Positions 1-8,668 are shown, counted from the first letter of the stretch. The stretch: DNA of 64,000 bases from Leisingera aquaemixtae (GCF_019801145.1 NZ_JAHVJQ010000006.1:1-64000), one strand, 5' to 3'. Numbers and translations: made by a program. Notes: a model not told the origin generated them from the sequence alone.

Positions 1-842
1 GCCAGGTGGCCGAGCATGTGGCGCGGCTGAAAGAGGAACACGGCATCACCCCCGGCCTGGCGGTGGTGCTGGTGGGCGAGGACCCGGCGTCGCAAGTTTA
101 TGTGCGCTCCAAGGGCAAGAGCACCGTCGAAGTGGGCATGAACTCTTATGAGCACAAGCTGGACGCGGACACCTCCGAGGCCGACCTGCTGGCGCTGATC
201 GGCAAGCTGAACAACGACCCGGCGGTCAACGGCATCCTGGTGCAGCTGCCGCTGCCGGGGCACATGAACGAAGAGCTGGTGATCAACTCGATCGCGCCGG
301 AGAAGGACGTGGACGGCTTCCACATCTCCAACGTCGGCCTCCTGGGCACCGGCCAGAAGTCGATGGTGCCCTGCACGCCGCTGGGCTGCCTGATGATGCT
401 GCGCGACCACCACGGCAGCCTCTCGGGCATGGACGCGGTTGTGATCGGCCGCTCCAACATCGTCGGCAAGCCGATGGCGCAGCTTCTGCTGGGCGACAGC
501 TGCACCGTGACCATCGCGCATTCGCGCACCAAGGACCTGCCCGACGTGGTGCGCCGCGCCGACATCGTGGTCGCCGCCGTGGGCCGCCCGGAAATGGTGC
601 CGGGCGACTGGATCAAGGAAGGCGCCACCGTCATCGACGTGGGCATCAACCGGATCGAGCGCGACGGTAAGAACGTGCTGGTGGGCGACGTCGACTTCGC
701 CTCCGCCGCCGAGCGCGCCGGCGCCATCACCCCGGTGCCCGGCGGTGTCGGCCCGATGACCATCGCCTGCCTGCTGGCCAACACCGTCACCGCCTGCTGC
801 CGGGCCCACAACCTGGCTGAGCCGGAAGGCCTCACCGCCTGA
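1..842 (+). CDS. folD: Bifunctional methylenetetrahydrofolate dehydrogenase/methenyl-THF cyclohydrolase, 5' end missing
   Basis: Interconverts 5,10-methylene-THF, methenyl-THF and 10-formyl-THF in the cytoplasmic one-carbon pool. The reading frame is open to the window edge, so about 20 N-terminal residues lie outside. Family signatures are plain: the YVRSKGK segment with the catalytic Tyr and Lys, [16 protein letters not shown], the Rossmann NADP loop [15 protein letters not shown], and PGGVGPMT near the C-terminus. The GTG at position 6 is not a credible start because the conserved N-terminal helix would be cut. A strong hairpin terminator follows 35 bases after the stop, so this is the end of a transcription unit. 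It converges with the next gene. Confidence 0.97.
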   Translation, partial: QVAEHVARLKEEHGITPGLAVVLVGEDPASQVYVRSKGKSTVEVGMNSYEHKLDADTSEADLLALIGKLNNDPAVNGILVQLPLPGHMNEELVINSIAPEKDVDGFHISNVGLLGTGQKSMVPCTPLGCLMMLRDHHGSLSGMDAVVIGRSNIVGKPMAQLLLGDSCTVTIAHSRTKDLPDVVRRADIVVAAVGRPEMVPGDWIKEGATVIDVGINRIERDGKNVLVGDVDFASAAERAGAITPVPGGVGPMTIACLLANTVTACCRAHNLAEPEGLTA

Positions 843-877
843 AGCGCGCCGCAGAACAGCAACGGCTGAAACTCACG

Positions 878-912
878 CTCCCGCCGGACGCCTCCGGCGG
901 GAGTATTTTTTT
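878..912 (+). terminator. Rho-independent terminator of folD
   Basis: An 11-bp perfect stem (CTCCCGCCGGA at 878-888 pairing with 893-903) closes a 4-base loop and runs into TATTTTTTT. The tail is also the start of a short motif seen elsewhere in the window (GAGTATTT...AAAGATGAA). Confidence 0.9.
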
Positions 913-922
913 GAAAGATGAA
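901..922 (+). repeat. GAGTATTT-N-AAAGATGAA motif, copy 1
   Basis: Reads GAGTA, seven T, G, then AAAGATGAA directly after the folD terminator stem. Two further copies lie at 40907-40927 (+) and 53884-53905 (-), all between genes. Confidence 0.55.
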
Positions 923-933
923 AAAGGGCGGGG

Positions 934-1341
934 TTAAGCTGAGACGGGCACCATGGTGCCTTGCAGGAGGGCGACCAGCCTTTCCTCTTCGCCCGTCACC
1001 GCGTGGACCTCTGCCGTGACGATCACCAGGCGCCGGCCTGGTTTGATGACCTTGCCCGTTGCGCGCAGATAGTCGCCGGCGCCCGGGGCCAGCAGGTTGA
1101 TCTTCATTTCCGCCGTCATCACTTCGCTGTCATCCGGCATCATCGTGAGCGCCGCATAGCCGGCCGCCGTGTCGCCGATCGCAAAGCTGAGGGCAGCATG
1201 GGCCACATCGTGCTGCTGGCGGCTGCCGGGCAGGACCGGGGCGGTGATTACCACTTCACCCGGTGCAACGCTTTCGATTTCGGCGCCCAGGGTCTGCATC
1301 ATGCTTTGCCTGGCGAAACTGCTGCGGATTCGGTGGTCCAT
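934..1341 (-). CDS. PaaI-type hotdog-fold thioesterase
   Basis: A 135-residue protein of the 4HBT/PaaI thioesterase superfamily, which hydrolyses acyl-CoA thioesters in the cytoplasm. Visible family features are the segment ending in DVAHAALSFAIGDTAAGYAAL, where HAA...GD is the hotdog helix region, then VMTAEMKINLLAPGAGDYL and a C-terminal strand with LVALLQGTMV. The ORF is open further upstream, but the ATG at 1341 (MDHRIRSSFA) is preferred because AGAAGGA lies about 10 bases before it. The substrate cannot be read from sequence. It converges with folD and has its own transcription unit ahead of pdeM. Confidence 0.8.
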   Translation of the reverse strand: MDHRIRSSFARQSMMQTLGAEIESVAPGEVVITAPVLPGSRQQHDVAHAALSFAIGDTAAGYAALTMMPDDSEVMTAEMKINLLAPGAGDYLRATGKVIKPGRRLVIVTAEVHAVTGEEERLVALLQGTMVPVSA

Positions 1342-1415
1342 CACATGTGTCCTTCTGCTGCTGCAGGGCAGCATAAGGGAGACACGGCTGCCGTAGGGGT
1401 GTGACGCTACGCCAC

Positions 1416-2066
1416 TTAGCGGGGCATTGGCACCGGCAGCGCCTGCGCACCGGTCAGGATCGCCAGCGCATCTCTTTCCATCAGCGCGGCAAGCGCGGGA
1501 TCGGTGCTGCGCAGGCCGCCGGTATAGGTGCCGAAGGCAGGCAGGATCAGCCGCGACCGGTCCAGCAGGAAGCAGGGGCGGGAGGTACTGCGAACCCGCG
1601 CCTTGGGGTGGTAGTGGCCGGAGACCTCGGCCGTGGCGGAGGGATTTGCGATATGGCGGAAGGTGAGGGGGGAAAGATACAGCTCATCCATCTGTTCACC
1701 GCCCAGACCCGTAGGCGCCGGATCGTGGTTTCCGGTGATCCAGATCCAGCGGCGGTTCTGCGTCAAAGCGGCCAGCTGGGATTGCTCCGCATCCGGCAAA
1801 GCCCGCGAGGCGGCGTCATCGTCGAAACTGTCACCGAGGCAGACCACCGTCTCCGGCTGCAGAGCGGACACCAGGTCAGAAAGGCGGGCGAGCGTGTCGC
1901 GGGTCTCATAGGGCGGCAGGGCACTGCCGCCGCGCCGGGCGTGCCGTTCGGATTTGCCCAGGTGCAGGTCGGAGACGCAGAGCAGGCGCTGCGCGGTCCA
2001 CCACAGCGCGCCGGAGCCAAGGGCGGTCAGGCGGGCGCCCGCGAGAGAGAAGTCATATCCGGTCAT
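1416..2066 (-). CDS. pdeM: Ligase-associated metallophosphoesterase, PdeM type
   Basis: A 216-residue calcineurin-like phosphoesterase. All metal-binding motifs are visible: VSDLHLGK near residue 31, CLGDSFDDD near 76, TGNHD near 111 and SGHYHPK near 150. PdeM-family proteins are encoded with an Lhr-like helicase, and in many bacteria also with an ATP-dependent DNA ligase and an exonuclease, as a DNA-repair cassette. Here it lies 37 bases downstream of the helicase on the same strand, so the two are probably co-transcribed. No ligase or exonuclease gene is in the window. Substrate and exact repair role are inferred from the family only. Confidence 0.85.
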   Translation of the reverse strand: MTGYDFSLAGARLTALGSGALWWTAQRLLCVSDLHLGKSERHARRGGSALPPYETRDTLARLSDLVSALQPETVVCLGDSFDDDAASRALPDAEQSQLAALTQNRRWIWITGNHDPAPTGLGGEQMDELYLSPLTFRHIANPSATAEVSGHYHPKARVRSTSRPCFLLDRSRLILPAFGTYTGGLRSTDPALAALMERDALAILTGAQALPVPMPR

Positions 2067-2103
2067 GGCTTGGGTTTATCGGTCACAGCCGGGCTGGCAA
2101 GAC

Positions 2104-4533
2104 TTATTGCGGAAGCTTGTCCAGCCCTGATTGCTGCATCAGTGCCGCGGCCTCCTGCTGCAGCAGTTTCTCCTCTGCCGCGCCTTTGACCGGGACCTTG
2201 CCAACCTCCAGCAGCAAGGGCGCGGAGAGGGGGGAGATGCGCTCCAGCCGCCGCAGGGTGATGCAGCCGCGGGTCCGCTCCAGCATCTCCTCGATGCGGC
2301 CGAAATCCACCAGGCCGCGCATGGCTTCCTCGCGGGTGATGTCCATCAGCAGGTGATCAGGGTCGTATTTCCTGAGCGTGTCATAGAGGATGTCGGAGGA
2401 AAACGTCGCCTGCCGACGGTTCTTGTGTGCCCCCGGGGTGTTGCGTTGGATCAGGCCCGCGATGGTGGCCGCACCGCGGAAGGAGCGTTTCATCACCGCG
2501 TTGCCGGCAAGCCAGCCCTCCAGCCCGTCGCGCAGCGCATCCGGGTCGAACAAGGGGGCAGGGTCGGTGACCTCTTGCAGGCCCCAGATCAGGGTGGCGT
2601 AGTCGGTGGCGACAAAGCCCAGCGGATCCAGGCCTAGTTCCTCCATCCGTTTGGTGAGCAAAAGACCCAGTGTCTGCTGGGCGTTGCGGCCGGCAAAGCC
2701 GTAGATGCAGATATGCTCGCGGCTGTCGTGCGGGAAGCTTTCGATCAGCAGCCGCCCGGCGCGGGGGAGTTCGGAGACTTCCCGCTGCAGTTCCAGCCAG
2801 TTCGCGGTGTGGCGGGGCAGGGTGGGCCAGCTGTTCTGCTTGAACATCGCCAGGATGCGGGCGCTGAGCTGGGTGGAAGTGGCGAATTTGGTGCCGGAGA
2901 ACACCGCGATCTTGGGTTTGCGCCCGGGGTTGCGGGTCACCTCGACTGTCATTTCGCGCAGGCCCTCGTAGCGCACGGTCTGGCCGCCGATCAGGAAGGT
3001 GTCGCCGGGGGTGAGGGTGGCGGCAAAGGCCTCCTCCACCTCGCCCAGCGGCTTGCCGCCGCGGCTGCGTTTCAGGCGGACCTTGATCAGGTCAGCGTCC
3101 TGGATGGTGCCCAGGTTCATGCGGATGCGCTGCGCCGCGCGCGGGTCGCGCAGCTGCCATTTGCCGTCCGGGCGCTGCAGCAGGCGCTGCCACTGATCAT
3201 AGGCTTTCAGCGCATAGCCGCCGGTGGCGCAGAAGGTGAGGCAGGCGTCGAATGCGGCGCGGGTCAGGGTGGCATAGGCGCCGGCCCGGGTCATCTCAGC
3301 ATAAAGTTCGTCTTCGTCGAAAGGACCGGCGCAGGCGGCAATCAGGATGTGCTGGCAGAGCACGTCGCGGGGGCCGGGGCCACGTGGGTCGCCATCCAGA
3401 TCATTTTCGCGCACGGCCTCGAGCGCTGCGCGGCATTCGACCACCTCGAACCGGTTGGCAGGCACCAAGAGCGCCTTGGACGGCGCGTTATATCGGTGGT
3501 TGGCGCGGCCGATGCGCTGGACCAGGCGTTTCACGTTCTTCGGGGCGCCGATCTGGATCACCAGATCCACGTCGCCCCAGTCGATGCCGAGGTCCAGCGA
3601 GCCGGTGCAGACGATCGCGCGCAGCTCTCCCCGCACCATCGCCGCCTCCACCCGCTCGCGCTGAAACCGGTCGAGCGAGCCGTGGTGAATGCCGATCGGC
3701 AGAGCCTCGTCGTTGGCGAGCCAGAGGTTGTGAAAGAAGATTTCCGCCTGAGCGCGGGTGTTGTGGAAGATCAGCGTGGTCTTGTGGGCCTTGATCTGCT
3801 CCATCACGGCGGGGATTGCATAGGCCGCGCCACCGCCGGCCCAGGGCGGGGCCGCTTCGGTTTCCAGCATCCGGATGTCCGGCGCCGGGCCCGGATCGGC
3901 CAGCACGATATCGCAGGGGTCCGGGTGGCGGGCAAGGTAGCTGGCGATGGCCTGCGGGTCGTCCACCGTGGCCGAGAGCCCCACGCGGCGCAGGTCCGGG
4001 CAGAGCGTCTGCAGCCGCGCCAGCGCCAGCATCAGCTGGTCGCCGCGTTTGCTTTCGGCCAGCGCGTGGATCTCGTCCACCACCACCCGCCTGAGGCCCT
4101 TGAAGGTCCGCGCGGCGTCTTCGTAGGAGGTGAGCAGCGCCAGGCTTTCCGGCGTGGTCAGCAGGATATGCGGCGGGTCGGCGCGCTGGCGCCTCTTGCG
4201 GGAGGCGGGCGTGTCGCCGGTGCGGTCATCGATGCGGATGGGCAGACCGATCTCCTCAACCGGCGTGCGCAGGTTGCGTTTGATATCCGCGGCCAAGGCC
4301 TTGAGCGGAGAGATGTAGAGCGTGTGCAGCCCTTCGTGGGTCCCATCGTCCAGTTCCGCCAAGGTGGGCAGGAAACCTGCCATGGTCTTGCCGCCGCCGG
4401 TGGGGGCGATCAGCAGGGTGCAGGGCATCTCGGCTCGCTCCAGCATGGCGTGCTGATGCGGGTGGATGGTCCAGCCGCGGGCGGAGAACCAGTTCTCAAT
4501 GGCCGCAGGCAAGGCGGGGGCGGTGTCACTCAT
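2104..4533 (-). CDS. Ligase-associated DNA damage response DEXH-box helicase (Lhr-like)
   Basis: An 809-residue superfamily 2 helicase of the Lhr/ligase-associated type, acting on DNA in repair. Visible motifs: Q-motif region FSARGWTIHPHQ, Walker A APTGGGKTMAG (near residue 42), DEIH box VVVDEIHAL, SAT motif GLSATVDD, motif IV LIFHNTRAQAE, and motif VI VQRIGRANHRYN. The C-terminal half has the winged-helix and beta-barrel region of Lhr proteins. Length matches the shorter ligase-associated group rather than the roughly 1500-residue long Lhr. The only close Shine-Dalgarno-like sequence, AGG, touches the ATG, so the start is accepted on conservation of the first helix. pdeM follows. Confidence 0.92.
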   Translation of the reverse strand: MSDTAPALPAAIENWFSARGWTIHPHQHAMLERAEMPCTLLIAPTGGGKTMAGFLPTLAELDDGTHEGLHTLYISPLKALAADIKRNLRTPVEEIGLPIRIDDRTGDTPASRKRRQRADPPHILLTTPESLALLTSYEDAARTFKGLRRVVVDEIHALAESKRGDQLMLALARLQTLCPDLRRVGLSATVDDPQAIASYLARHPDPCDIVLADPGPAPDIRMLETEAAPPWAGGGAAYAIPAVMEQIKAHKTTLIFHNTRAQAEIFFHNLWLANDEALPIGIHHGSLDRFQRERVEAAMVRGELRAIVCTGSLDLGIDWGDVDLVIQIGAPKNVKRLVQRIGRANHRYNAPSKALLVPANRFEVVECRAALEAVRENDLDGDPRGPGPRDVLCQHILIAACAGPFDEDELYAEMTRAGAYATLTRAAFDACLTFCATGGYALKAYDQWQRLLQRPDGKWQLRDPRAAQRIRMNLGTIQDADLIKVRLKRSRGGKPLGEVEEAFAATLTPGDTFLIGGQTVRYEGLREMTVEVTRNPGRKPKIAVFSGTKFATSTQLSARILAMFKQNSWPTLPRHTANWLELQREVSELPRAGRLLIESFPHDSREHICIYGFAGRNAQQTLGLLLTKRMEELGLDPLGFVATDYATLIWGLQEVTDPAPLFDPDALRDGLEGWLAGNAVMKRSFRGAATIAGLIQRNTPGAHKNRRQATFSSDILYDTLRKYDPDHLLMDITREEAMRGLVDFGRIEEMLERTRGCITLRRLERISPLSAPLLLEVGKVPVKGAAEEKLLQQEAAALMQQSGLDKLPQ

Positions 4534-4571
4534 CCTGTGAAATCTGGGAGGCTTTGCACCTTATTGCAATG

Positions 4572-4940
4572 TCATTTGCTGTCATAGGCGTTGCGGGAGT
4601 CCAGCACTTGCTGATGCCGACCGGCGGCCCAGATGGTCAGGGATTTCATGTGCTTCAGCAACTCCTGCCCTAAGGGGGTGAGTGCATAGGACACCGCCAC
4701 CGGCGGGCCGGGATCGACGCTGCGGGTGATATAACCGTCACGCTCCAGCTTGCGCAGGTTCTCGGTCAGCACCCGCTGGGTCACGTCGCCGATGGTGCGC
4801 CGCAGGGCGCCGAACCGCAGCGCGCCGTCCTCCAGCACCAGCACGATCAGCATCTGCCACTTGCCTGTCACCTGCGACAGAACCTGCCGGATCGGGCAGT
4901 CCTCGGCCTGTTCCTTGGAGAGGGCGGTTACTGGAAGCAT
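4572..4940 (-). CDS. HxlR-family winged-helix transcriptional regulator
   Basis: A 122-residue HxlR-type DNA-binding protein. The family pattern is clear: CPIRQVLSQVTGKWQMLIV in the first helices, then ALRFGALRRTIGDVTQRVL (recognition helix region), LRKLERDGYITR and the wing ending YALTPLGQELL. The open frame extends over 100 residues further upstream but that part is antisense to the neighbouring gene, so the ATG at 4940 is chosen. The Cys near residue 15 is common in this family and is used by some members as a redox or aldehyde sensor. It diverges from the SnoaL gene at 5032, its most likely target. Confidence 0.9.
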   Translation of the reverse strand: MLPVTALSKEQAEDCPIRQVLSQVTGKWQMLIVLVLEDGALRFGALRRTIGDVTQRVLTENLRKLERDGYITRSVDPGPPVAVSYALTPLGQELLKHMKSLTIWAAGRHQQVLDSRNAYDSK

Positions 4941-5031
4941 ACCTGGTTCCTGAATAGTGCGTAATTGATATCTGGTGCAGAAAGAATACCACATTGGGAT
5001 GTCACGACAATGCGATTCGAAAGGACATCCG

Positions 5032-5802
5032 ATGAGTGCCAAGGAACTCGTTCTGAATGCCGTAGCGGCGATCTTCACTTCGTTTGACCCGGAGGCAGCG
5101 GAGCAGCTGCTGGCGCCGGGGTATATCCAGCACAATCCGGCAGTACCGACCGGGGCGGCGCCGATCATCGGGTTCATTCCGGCGCTGAAGGAGAGCGGCA
5201 TCACGGTGGATGTGCACCGGGTGATTGCCGAGGGGGACATGGTGGTGCTGCACAGCACCTACGGCAATGCGCAGGCCTTTGGCGCCGAAACGCTGGTGGC
5301 CTTTGACGTGTTCCGGGTCGAGGACGGGAAGGTTGCCGAGCATTGGGACAACCTGCAGCCGCCCGCCGCACCGAACGCCTCCGGCCGCACCTTGACCGAC
5401 GGAACGGCCGAGATCACGGATCTGGAAAAGACCGCGGAGAACAAGGCGCTGGTGCAGGGCTTTGTCGCCGACGTGCTGCACGGCAAGGCGCCGGAGAAGA
5501 TCACCAGCTACGTCTCGACAGAGACCTACCTGCAGCACAACCCTAACATCGGCGACGGGCTGGAGGCCCTTGGCGGCATGATCCAGCATCTGGCGGAAAC
5601 CGGCCAGGCGCTGGCCTACACCAGCACGCCGATTGTGGTGGCTGAGGGGAACTTTGTCTTTACCGCCTCCGAAGGCAGCCTGGGCGAAACACCGATGGCG
5701 TTCTTCGACCTGTTCCGGGTCGAGGACGGCAAGATCGTCGAGCACTGGGACACCGTTAGCCCGATCCCGGCAGAGATGGCGCACGACAACGGCAAGTTCT
5801 GA
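5032..5802 (+). CDS. Tandem SnoaL-like protein (NTF2 fold duplication)
   Basis: A 256-residue protein made of two homologous SnoaL/NTF2-like halves. The halves share the same landmarks: YIQHNP and YLQHNP early, and AFDVFRVEDGKVAEHWD and FFDLFRVEDGKIVEHWD late, around residues 90-110 and 230-250. SnoaL-like folds include polyketide cyclases, isomerases and many proteins without known chemistry; no substrate is evident. ATG at 5032 is chosen over an in-frame ATG 57 bases upstream because AAAGGA precedes it and the upstream codons lie in the promoter gap. It is divergent from an HxlR regulator and ends at a bidirectional terminator. Confidence 0.82.
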   Translation: MSAKELVLNAVAAIFTSFDPEAAEQLLAPGYIQHNPAVPTGAAPIIGFIPALKESGITVDVHRVIAEGDMVVLHSTYGNAQAFGAETLVAFDVFRVEDGKVAEHWDNLQPPAAPNASGRTLTDGTAEITDLEKTAENKALVQGFVADVLHGKAPEKITSYVSTETYLQHNPNIGDGLEALGGMIQHLAETGQALAYTSTPIVVAEGNFVFTASEGSLGETPMAFFDLFRVEDGKIVEHWDTVSPIPAEMAHDNGKF

Positions 5803-5817
5803 CTGCTGTCAGCGAGA

Positions 5818-5843
5818 AGGGCGGGGATGACCCCGCCCTCTTT
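5818..5843. terminator. Hairpin terminator between convergent genes
   Basis: AGGGCGGGG (5818-5826) pairs perfectly with CCCCGCCCT (5831-5839) around an ATGA loop, followed by CTTTG on the plus strand. It lies in the 44-base gap between the SnoaL gene (+) and the AAA+ gene (-) and may serve both. Confidence 0.75.
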
Positions 5844-5846
5844 GCA

Positions 5847-7154
5847 TCACTTCACGATGTGCTCGTCCTTGACGAACATGTTGGCCCAGGCCCGGTCGAT
5901 CAGCTCCGGCGACATCTGGTAGGGGATGCCCTCGAACTCGCAGATGGAGATCATCTGGTCGATCAGGAACACCGGCTGGTAGTTGGCGTAGATGTTGTTG
6001 ATCGTCGGGTATTTTTTCTTCAGCAGATGCACCAGTGCCGCCTCGTCCAGCGGCATGCCCTTCTTGCGGGCCACCATGGCAAAGATCTTGAGGAAGTTCT
6101 CCTGGTTTGGCCCGTCGATCTTGATCTTGAAGAAGATACGGCGCAGCGCCGCCTGGTCGAAGATCTCATTCGGGTGGAAGTTAGTGGAGAAGATCACCAG
6201 CGTGTCAAAGGGCACCTCGAATTTTTCGCCCGATTGCAGCGCCAGGATGTCCTTGCTTTCTTCCAGCGGAACAATCCAGCGGTTGACCAGGGACTGCGGC
6301 GGCTCTGCCTGACGGCCAAGGTCGTCGACGATGAAGATGCCGCCGGTGGATTTCAGCTGCAGCGGCGCCTGATACGTGCGCGCCGTGGGGTTGTAGACCA
6401 GATCCAGCATGTCCAGCGACAGCTCGCCGCCGGTGATCACGGTCGGGCGCTCGCACATCACGTAGCGTTCGTCAAAGCGGCGGCGGCGGCGCAGGGCGTT
6501 GGGGTCTTCCGGCTCCTGCTCGACCTCGGTGTGCACGATCGGGTCGAAGACCGTGATCACCTGGCCGGAATATTCAATGGCGCGCGGCACATAGACGTGA
6601 TCCCCCAGCGCATCGCGGATGCCGTTGGAGATCGAGGACTTACCATTGCCCGGCGGGCCGTACATCAGGATTGAGCGGCCGGCGCTGACGGCGGGACCAA
6701 GATGGTCCAGCAGGCTGTCCGGCAGCACCAGATGCCCCATGGCGTTGGTCAGCTGGTCGCGGGTCACCTGAATGTTGCGGATCGACTGGCGCTTGACCTG
6801 CTCGCGGTAGACCGTCAGCGGCACCGGCATGGCGCCGAAGTATTCGGACTGACTGAGCGCGTCCTGAGCGCGTGACTTGCCCGCGTCGGTCAGCTGGTAG
6901 CCCATCTCATTGCCGCTGTTGGCGTTCAGCGTGCCGGTGGCTTCCAGCAGCCGCTGCTCGCGGGCCATGTCCACAAGCTCCTGGGTGACAGAAGAGGGCA
7001 GGCAGATGGCTTCGGCGATCTCGGTCACATTTTCCACGTTCTTGCGGAAAATGGTCTTGAGCAGAATATCCCGCATCATCACCAGCGGCAGTTGCATCTG
7101 TTCCAGCCCCTTGGGGGCGGGAGGGGCCACAACGGTGAGGTTTTGCATGTTCAT
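5847..7154 (-). CDS. MoxR-like AAA+ ATPase at the end of the Tad pilus locus
   Basis: A 435-residue AAA+ ATPase. Walker A is GPPGNGKSSISN (near residue 170) and Walker B is GGIFIVDDLGRQ; a sensor-1-like stretch VIFSTNFHPNEIFD and arginine-rich DQAALRRIFFKIK follow. The N-terminal 120 residues look like a winged-helix adaptor (ENVTEIAEAICL). ATG at 7154 has AGGGAC upstream; an ATG two codons later is also possible. It follows the prepilin peptidase gene after a 167-base gap, so it may have its own promoter. MoxR-type ATPases act as chaperones that remodel protein complexes; a role in pilus assembly or disassembly is inferred only from position. Confidence 0.8.
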   Translation of the reverse strand: MNMQNLTVVAPPAPKGLEQMQLPLVMMRDILLKTIFRKNVENVTEIAEAICLPSSVTQELVDMAREQRLLEATGTLNANSGNEMGYQLTDAGKSRAQDALSQSEYFGAMPVPLTVYREQVKRQSIRNIQVTRDQLTNAMGHLVLPDSLLDHLGPAVSAGRSILMYGPPGNGKSSISNGIRDALGDHVYVPRAIEYSGQVITVFDPIVHTEVEQEPEDPNALRRRRRFDERYVMCERPTVITGGELSLDMLDLVYNPTARTYQAPLQLKSTGGIFIVDDLGRQAEPPQSLVNRWIVPLEESKDILALQSGEKFEVPFDTLVIFSTNFHPNEIFDQAALRRIFFKIKIDGPNQENFLKIFAMVARKKGMPLDEAALVHLLKKKYPTINNIYANYQPVFLIDQMISICEFEGIPYQMSPELIDRAWANMFVKDEHIVK

Positions 7155-7321
7155 GGCGGTGCCTGTCCCTGAAATCCACATCTGGCCCCGGCGCACGGGG
7201 CGGTTCTGGAAACAGACTATTCAGGACTGTGGCAACAGCGGGGCAGAGCTGCAGCATTTCCGCGGAGGAGGCAGGAAAACCGGCACAGGTCTAAGCAACC
7301 AGCGCCGCCGCGCCGGCTTCC

Positions 7322-7819
7322 TCAGCTGCCGAACATCGCTGCCAGGCCCAAGTAAAGCGCCAGGGTGGCGCCCAGGCACAGGCCCATGGGAAAGCTCTTG
7401 CCGGTTTCCCAGCTTTGCCACTGCGGGGCCAGTTGCCGCAGGGGCGTGTGCTTGGCGATCCGGTGGGCGGCAAATCCGGCCAGCAGGGTTGCGGCAAAGA
7501 TGATCATCAGGAGCCGCAGGTCGCCAAGGGCGAAGAACGGCGCGGCGGCGCCAGCGAACTTGGCGTCGCCTGCACCGACCGCCCCGGCAGAGTAGAACAG
7601 GAATCCGAGACCGATGCCGACCGGAAGATGCAGCAGGTGCCAGCCGTAATCTGCCCAGCTTGGCATCACCAGCGCCCCGAGGACGACATAGATCACCGCC
7701 AGCAGATCAACGGCCCAGTTGGGGATGCGCATCCCGCGCAGATCAGTCAGCGCCACGGTATAGCAAAGCGGCAGCACAAAAGGCAGGAACCACTGGGCTG
7801 CATAGGCCGGGAATTGCAT
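7322..7819 (-). CDS. tadV: Prepilin peptidase, CpaA/TadV type
   Basis: A 165-residue inner-membrane aspartic peptidase that removes the leader of Flp pilins. The two catalytic aspartates are visible in VALTDLRGMRIPN (near residue 26) and in the GxGD motif GAVGAGDAKFAG (near 84). Several hydrophobic segments are evident. Length is typical of CpaA/TadV, which lack the N-methyltransferase domain of PilD. It starts 3 bases after the stop of the TPR gene, hence the same operon. Its substrates should be the two Flp pilins encoded at the promoter-proximal end of this locus. Confidence 0.9.
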   Translation of the reverse strand: MQFPAYAAQWFLPFVLPLCYTVALTDLRGMRIPNWAVDLLAVIYVVLGALVMPSWADYGWHLLHLPVGIGLGFLFYSAGAVGAGDAKFAGAAAPFFALGDLRLLMIIFAATLLAGFAAHRIAKHTPLRQLAPQWQSWETGKSFPMGLCLGATLALYLGLAAMFGS

Positions 7820-7822
7820 CGG

Positions 7823-8668
7823 TCAGCCGTTTTCCAGCGCTGCCAGAGACCGCGAGGCTTCTTCGAAGTGCTGCGGATGGGTTTCGATGGCTTCGCGCAG
7901 CAGGCCCTCGCCGGTCTTCACGTCACCCTGTTTGATCGCCGACAGTGCCAGCGTGTGCAGCAGCAAGGCGCGCTCAGTCTGTTCAAGCGGGATAACCGGC
8001 AGGGTGTAGTTGCGCTGCGCGCCGCGGGCCAGGACGAGGTTGTTCTTGGCGGTGAACAGGGTCTGGTCCTGCCGGATCGCCTCGCCGAACAGGCGCTCGG
8101 CACCGGCGAAATCGCCGCGGGTCAGCTTGGAATAGCCCCAGTTGTTCATCACCTTGGCCGGACGGGTGGTCAGCCCTACGGCGATCTCATAAAAGCTGTC
8201 AGCGCGTTTCCAGTCCTTGCCGGCGTCAGCCACCACGGCCTCCAGCCGGTAGCGCTCGTAGGTTTCATGGGTGGGAGGGACCTGATCCAGCTGTGTCTTG
8301 GCTGCTTCCCATTCGCCGCTGCGCACCAGAGCACCTGCCAGCTGGACACGGTCCTCGCTGGTTGCGCCTTTCATCGACACAACTTTCTTCCAGGCAGCGG
8401 TGCCTTCGGTGTTGCGTTTGGCGCGGATCAGGGAGTGCGCCAGGCCGCGGTGCAATTCGATCCGGTCCGGGCTGTTCTTGATCGTCCGCTGGAAATGCGC
8501 AACCGCCTCATTCGGGTCGGCCACGGACAGCATGACATCGTTGAGGTTGCTCTCGTCGATGACATTCACTTCCTGAAAGGCCCGTTCGACGGTGTCGTCT
8601 TTCTCTGCGCAGGCCGACAGGACCAGCGCCCCTGCCAGAGAAGCGAATAGGAAAAACTGCTGGCGCAT
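7823..8668 (-). CDS. TPR lipoprotein of the Tad locus
   Basis: A 281-residue predicted lipoprotein. The signal peptide MRQQFFLFASLAGALVLSAC ends in the lipobox LSAC, and the rest consists of helical tetratricopeptide-like repeats (for example AVAHFQRTIKNSPDRIELHR, AERLFGEAIRQDQTLFTAKN). It lies between tadD and tadV in the Tad operon. Many Rhodobacterales Tad loci carry two TPR proteins in this position. By analogy with TadD/PilF-type pilotins it may help place the secretin in the outer membrane, but that is inference. Confidence 0.78.
   Translation of the reverse strand: MRQQFFLFASLAGALVLSACAEKDDTVERAFQEVNVIDESNLNDVMLSVADPNEAVAHFQRTIKNSPDRIELHRGLAHSLIRAKRNTEGTAAWKKVVSMKGATSEDRVQLAGALVRSGEWEAAKTQLDQVPPTHETYERYRLEAVVADAGKDWKRADSFYEIAVGLTTRPAKVMNNWGYSKLTRGDFAGAERLFGEAIRQDQTLFTAKNNLVLARGAQRNYTLPVIPLEQTERALLLHTLALSAIKQGDVKTGEGLLREAIETHPQHFEEASRSLAALENG

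Noticed and set aside
2713-4587. 600-residue plus-strand frame over the helicase gene
   Set aside because: Pure shadow of the helicase; composition is His/Gly/Arg-rich and random, with no motifs.
4941-5258. N-terminal extension of the HxlR gene
   Set aside because: The extra residues are the antisense of the SnoaL gene, and a good ATG exists at 4940.
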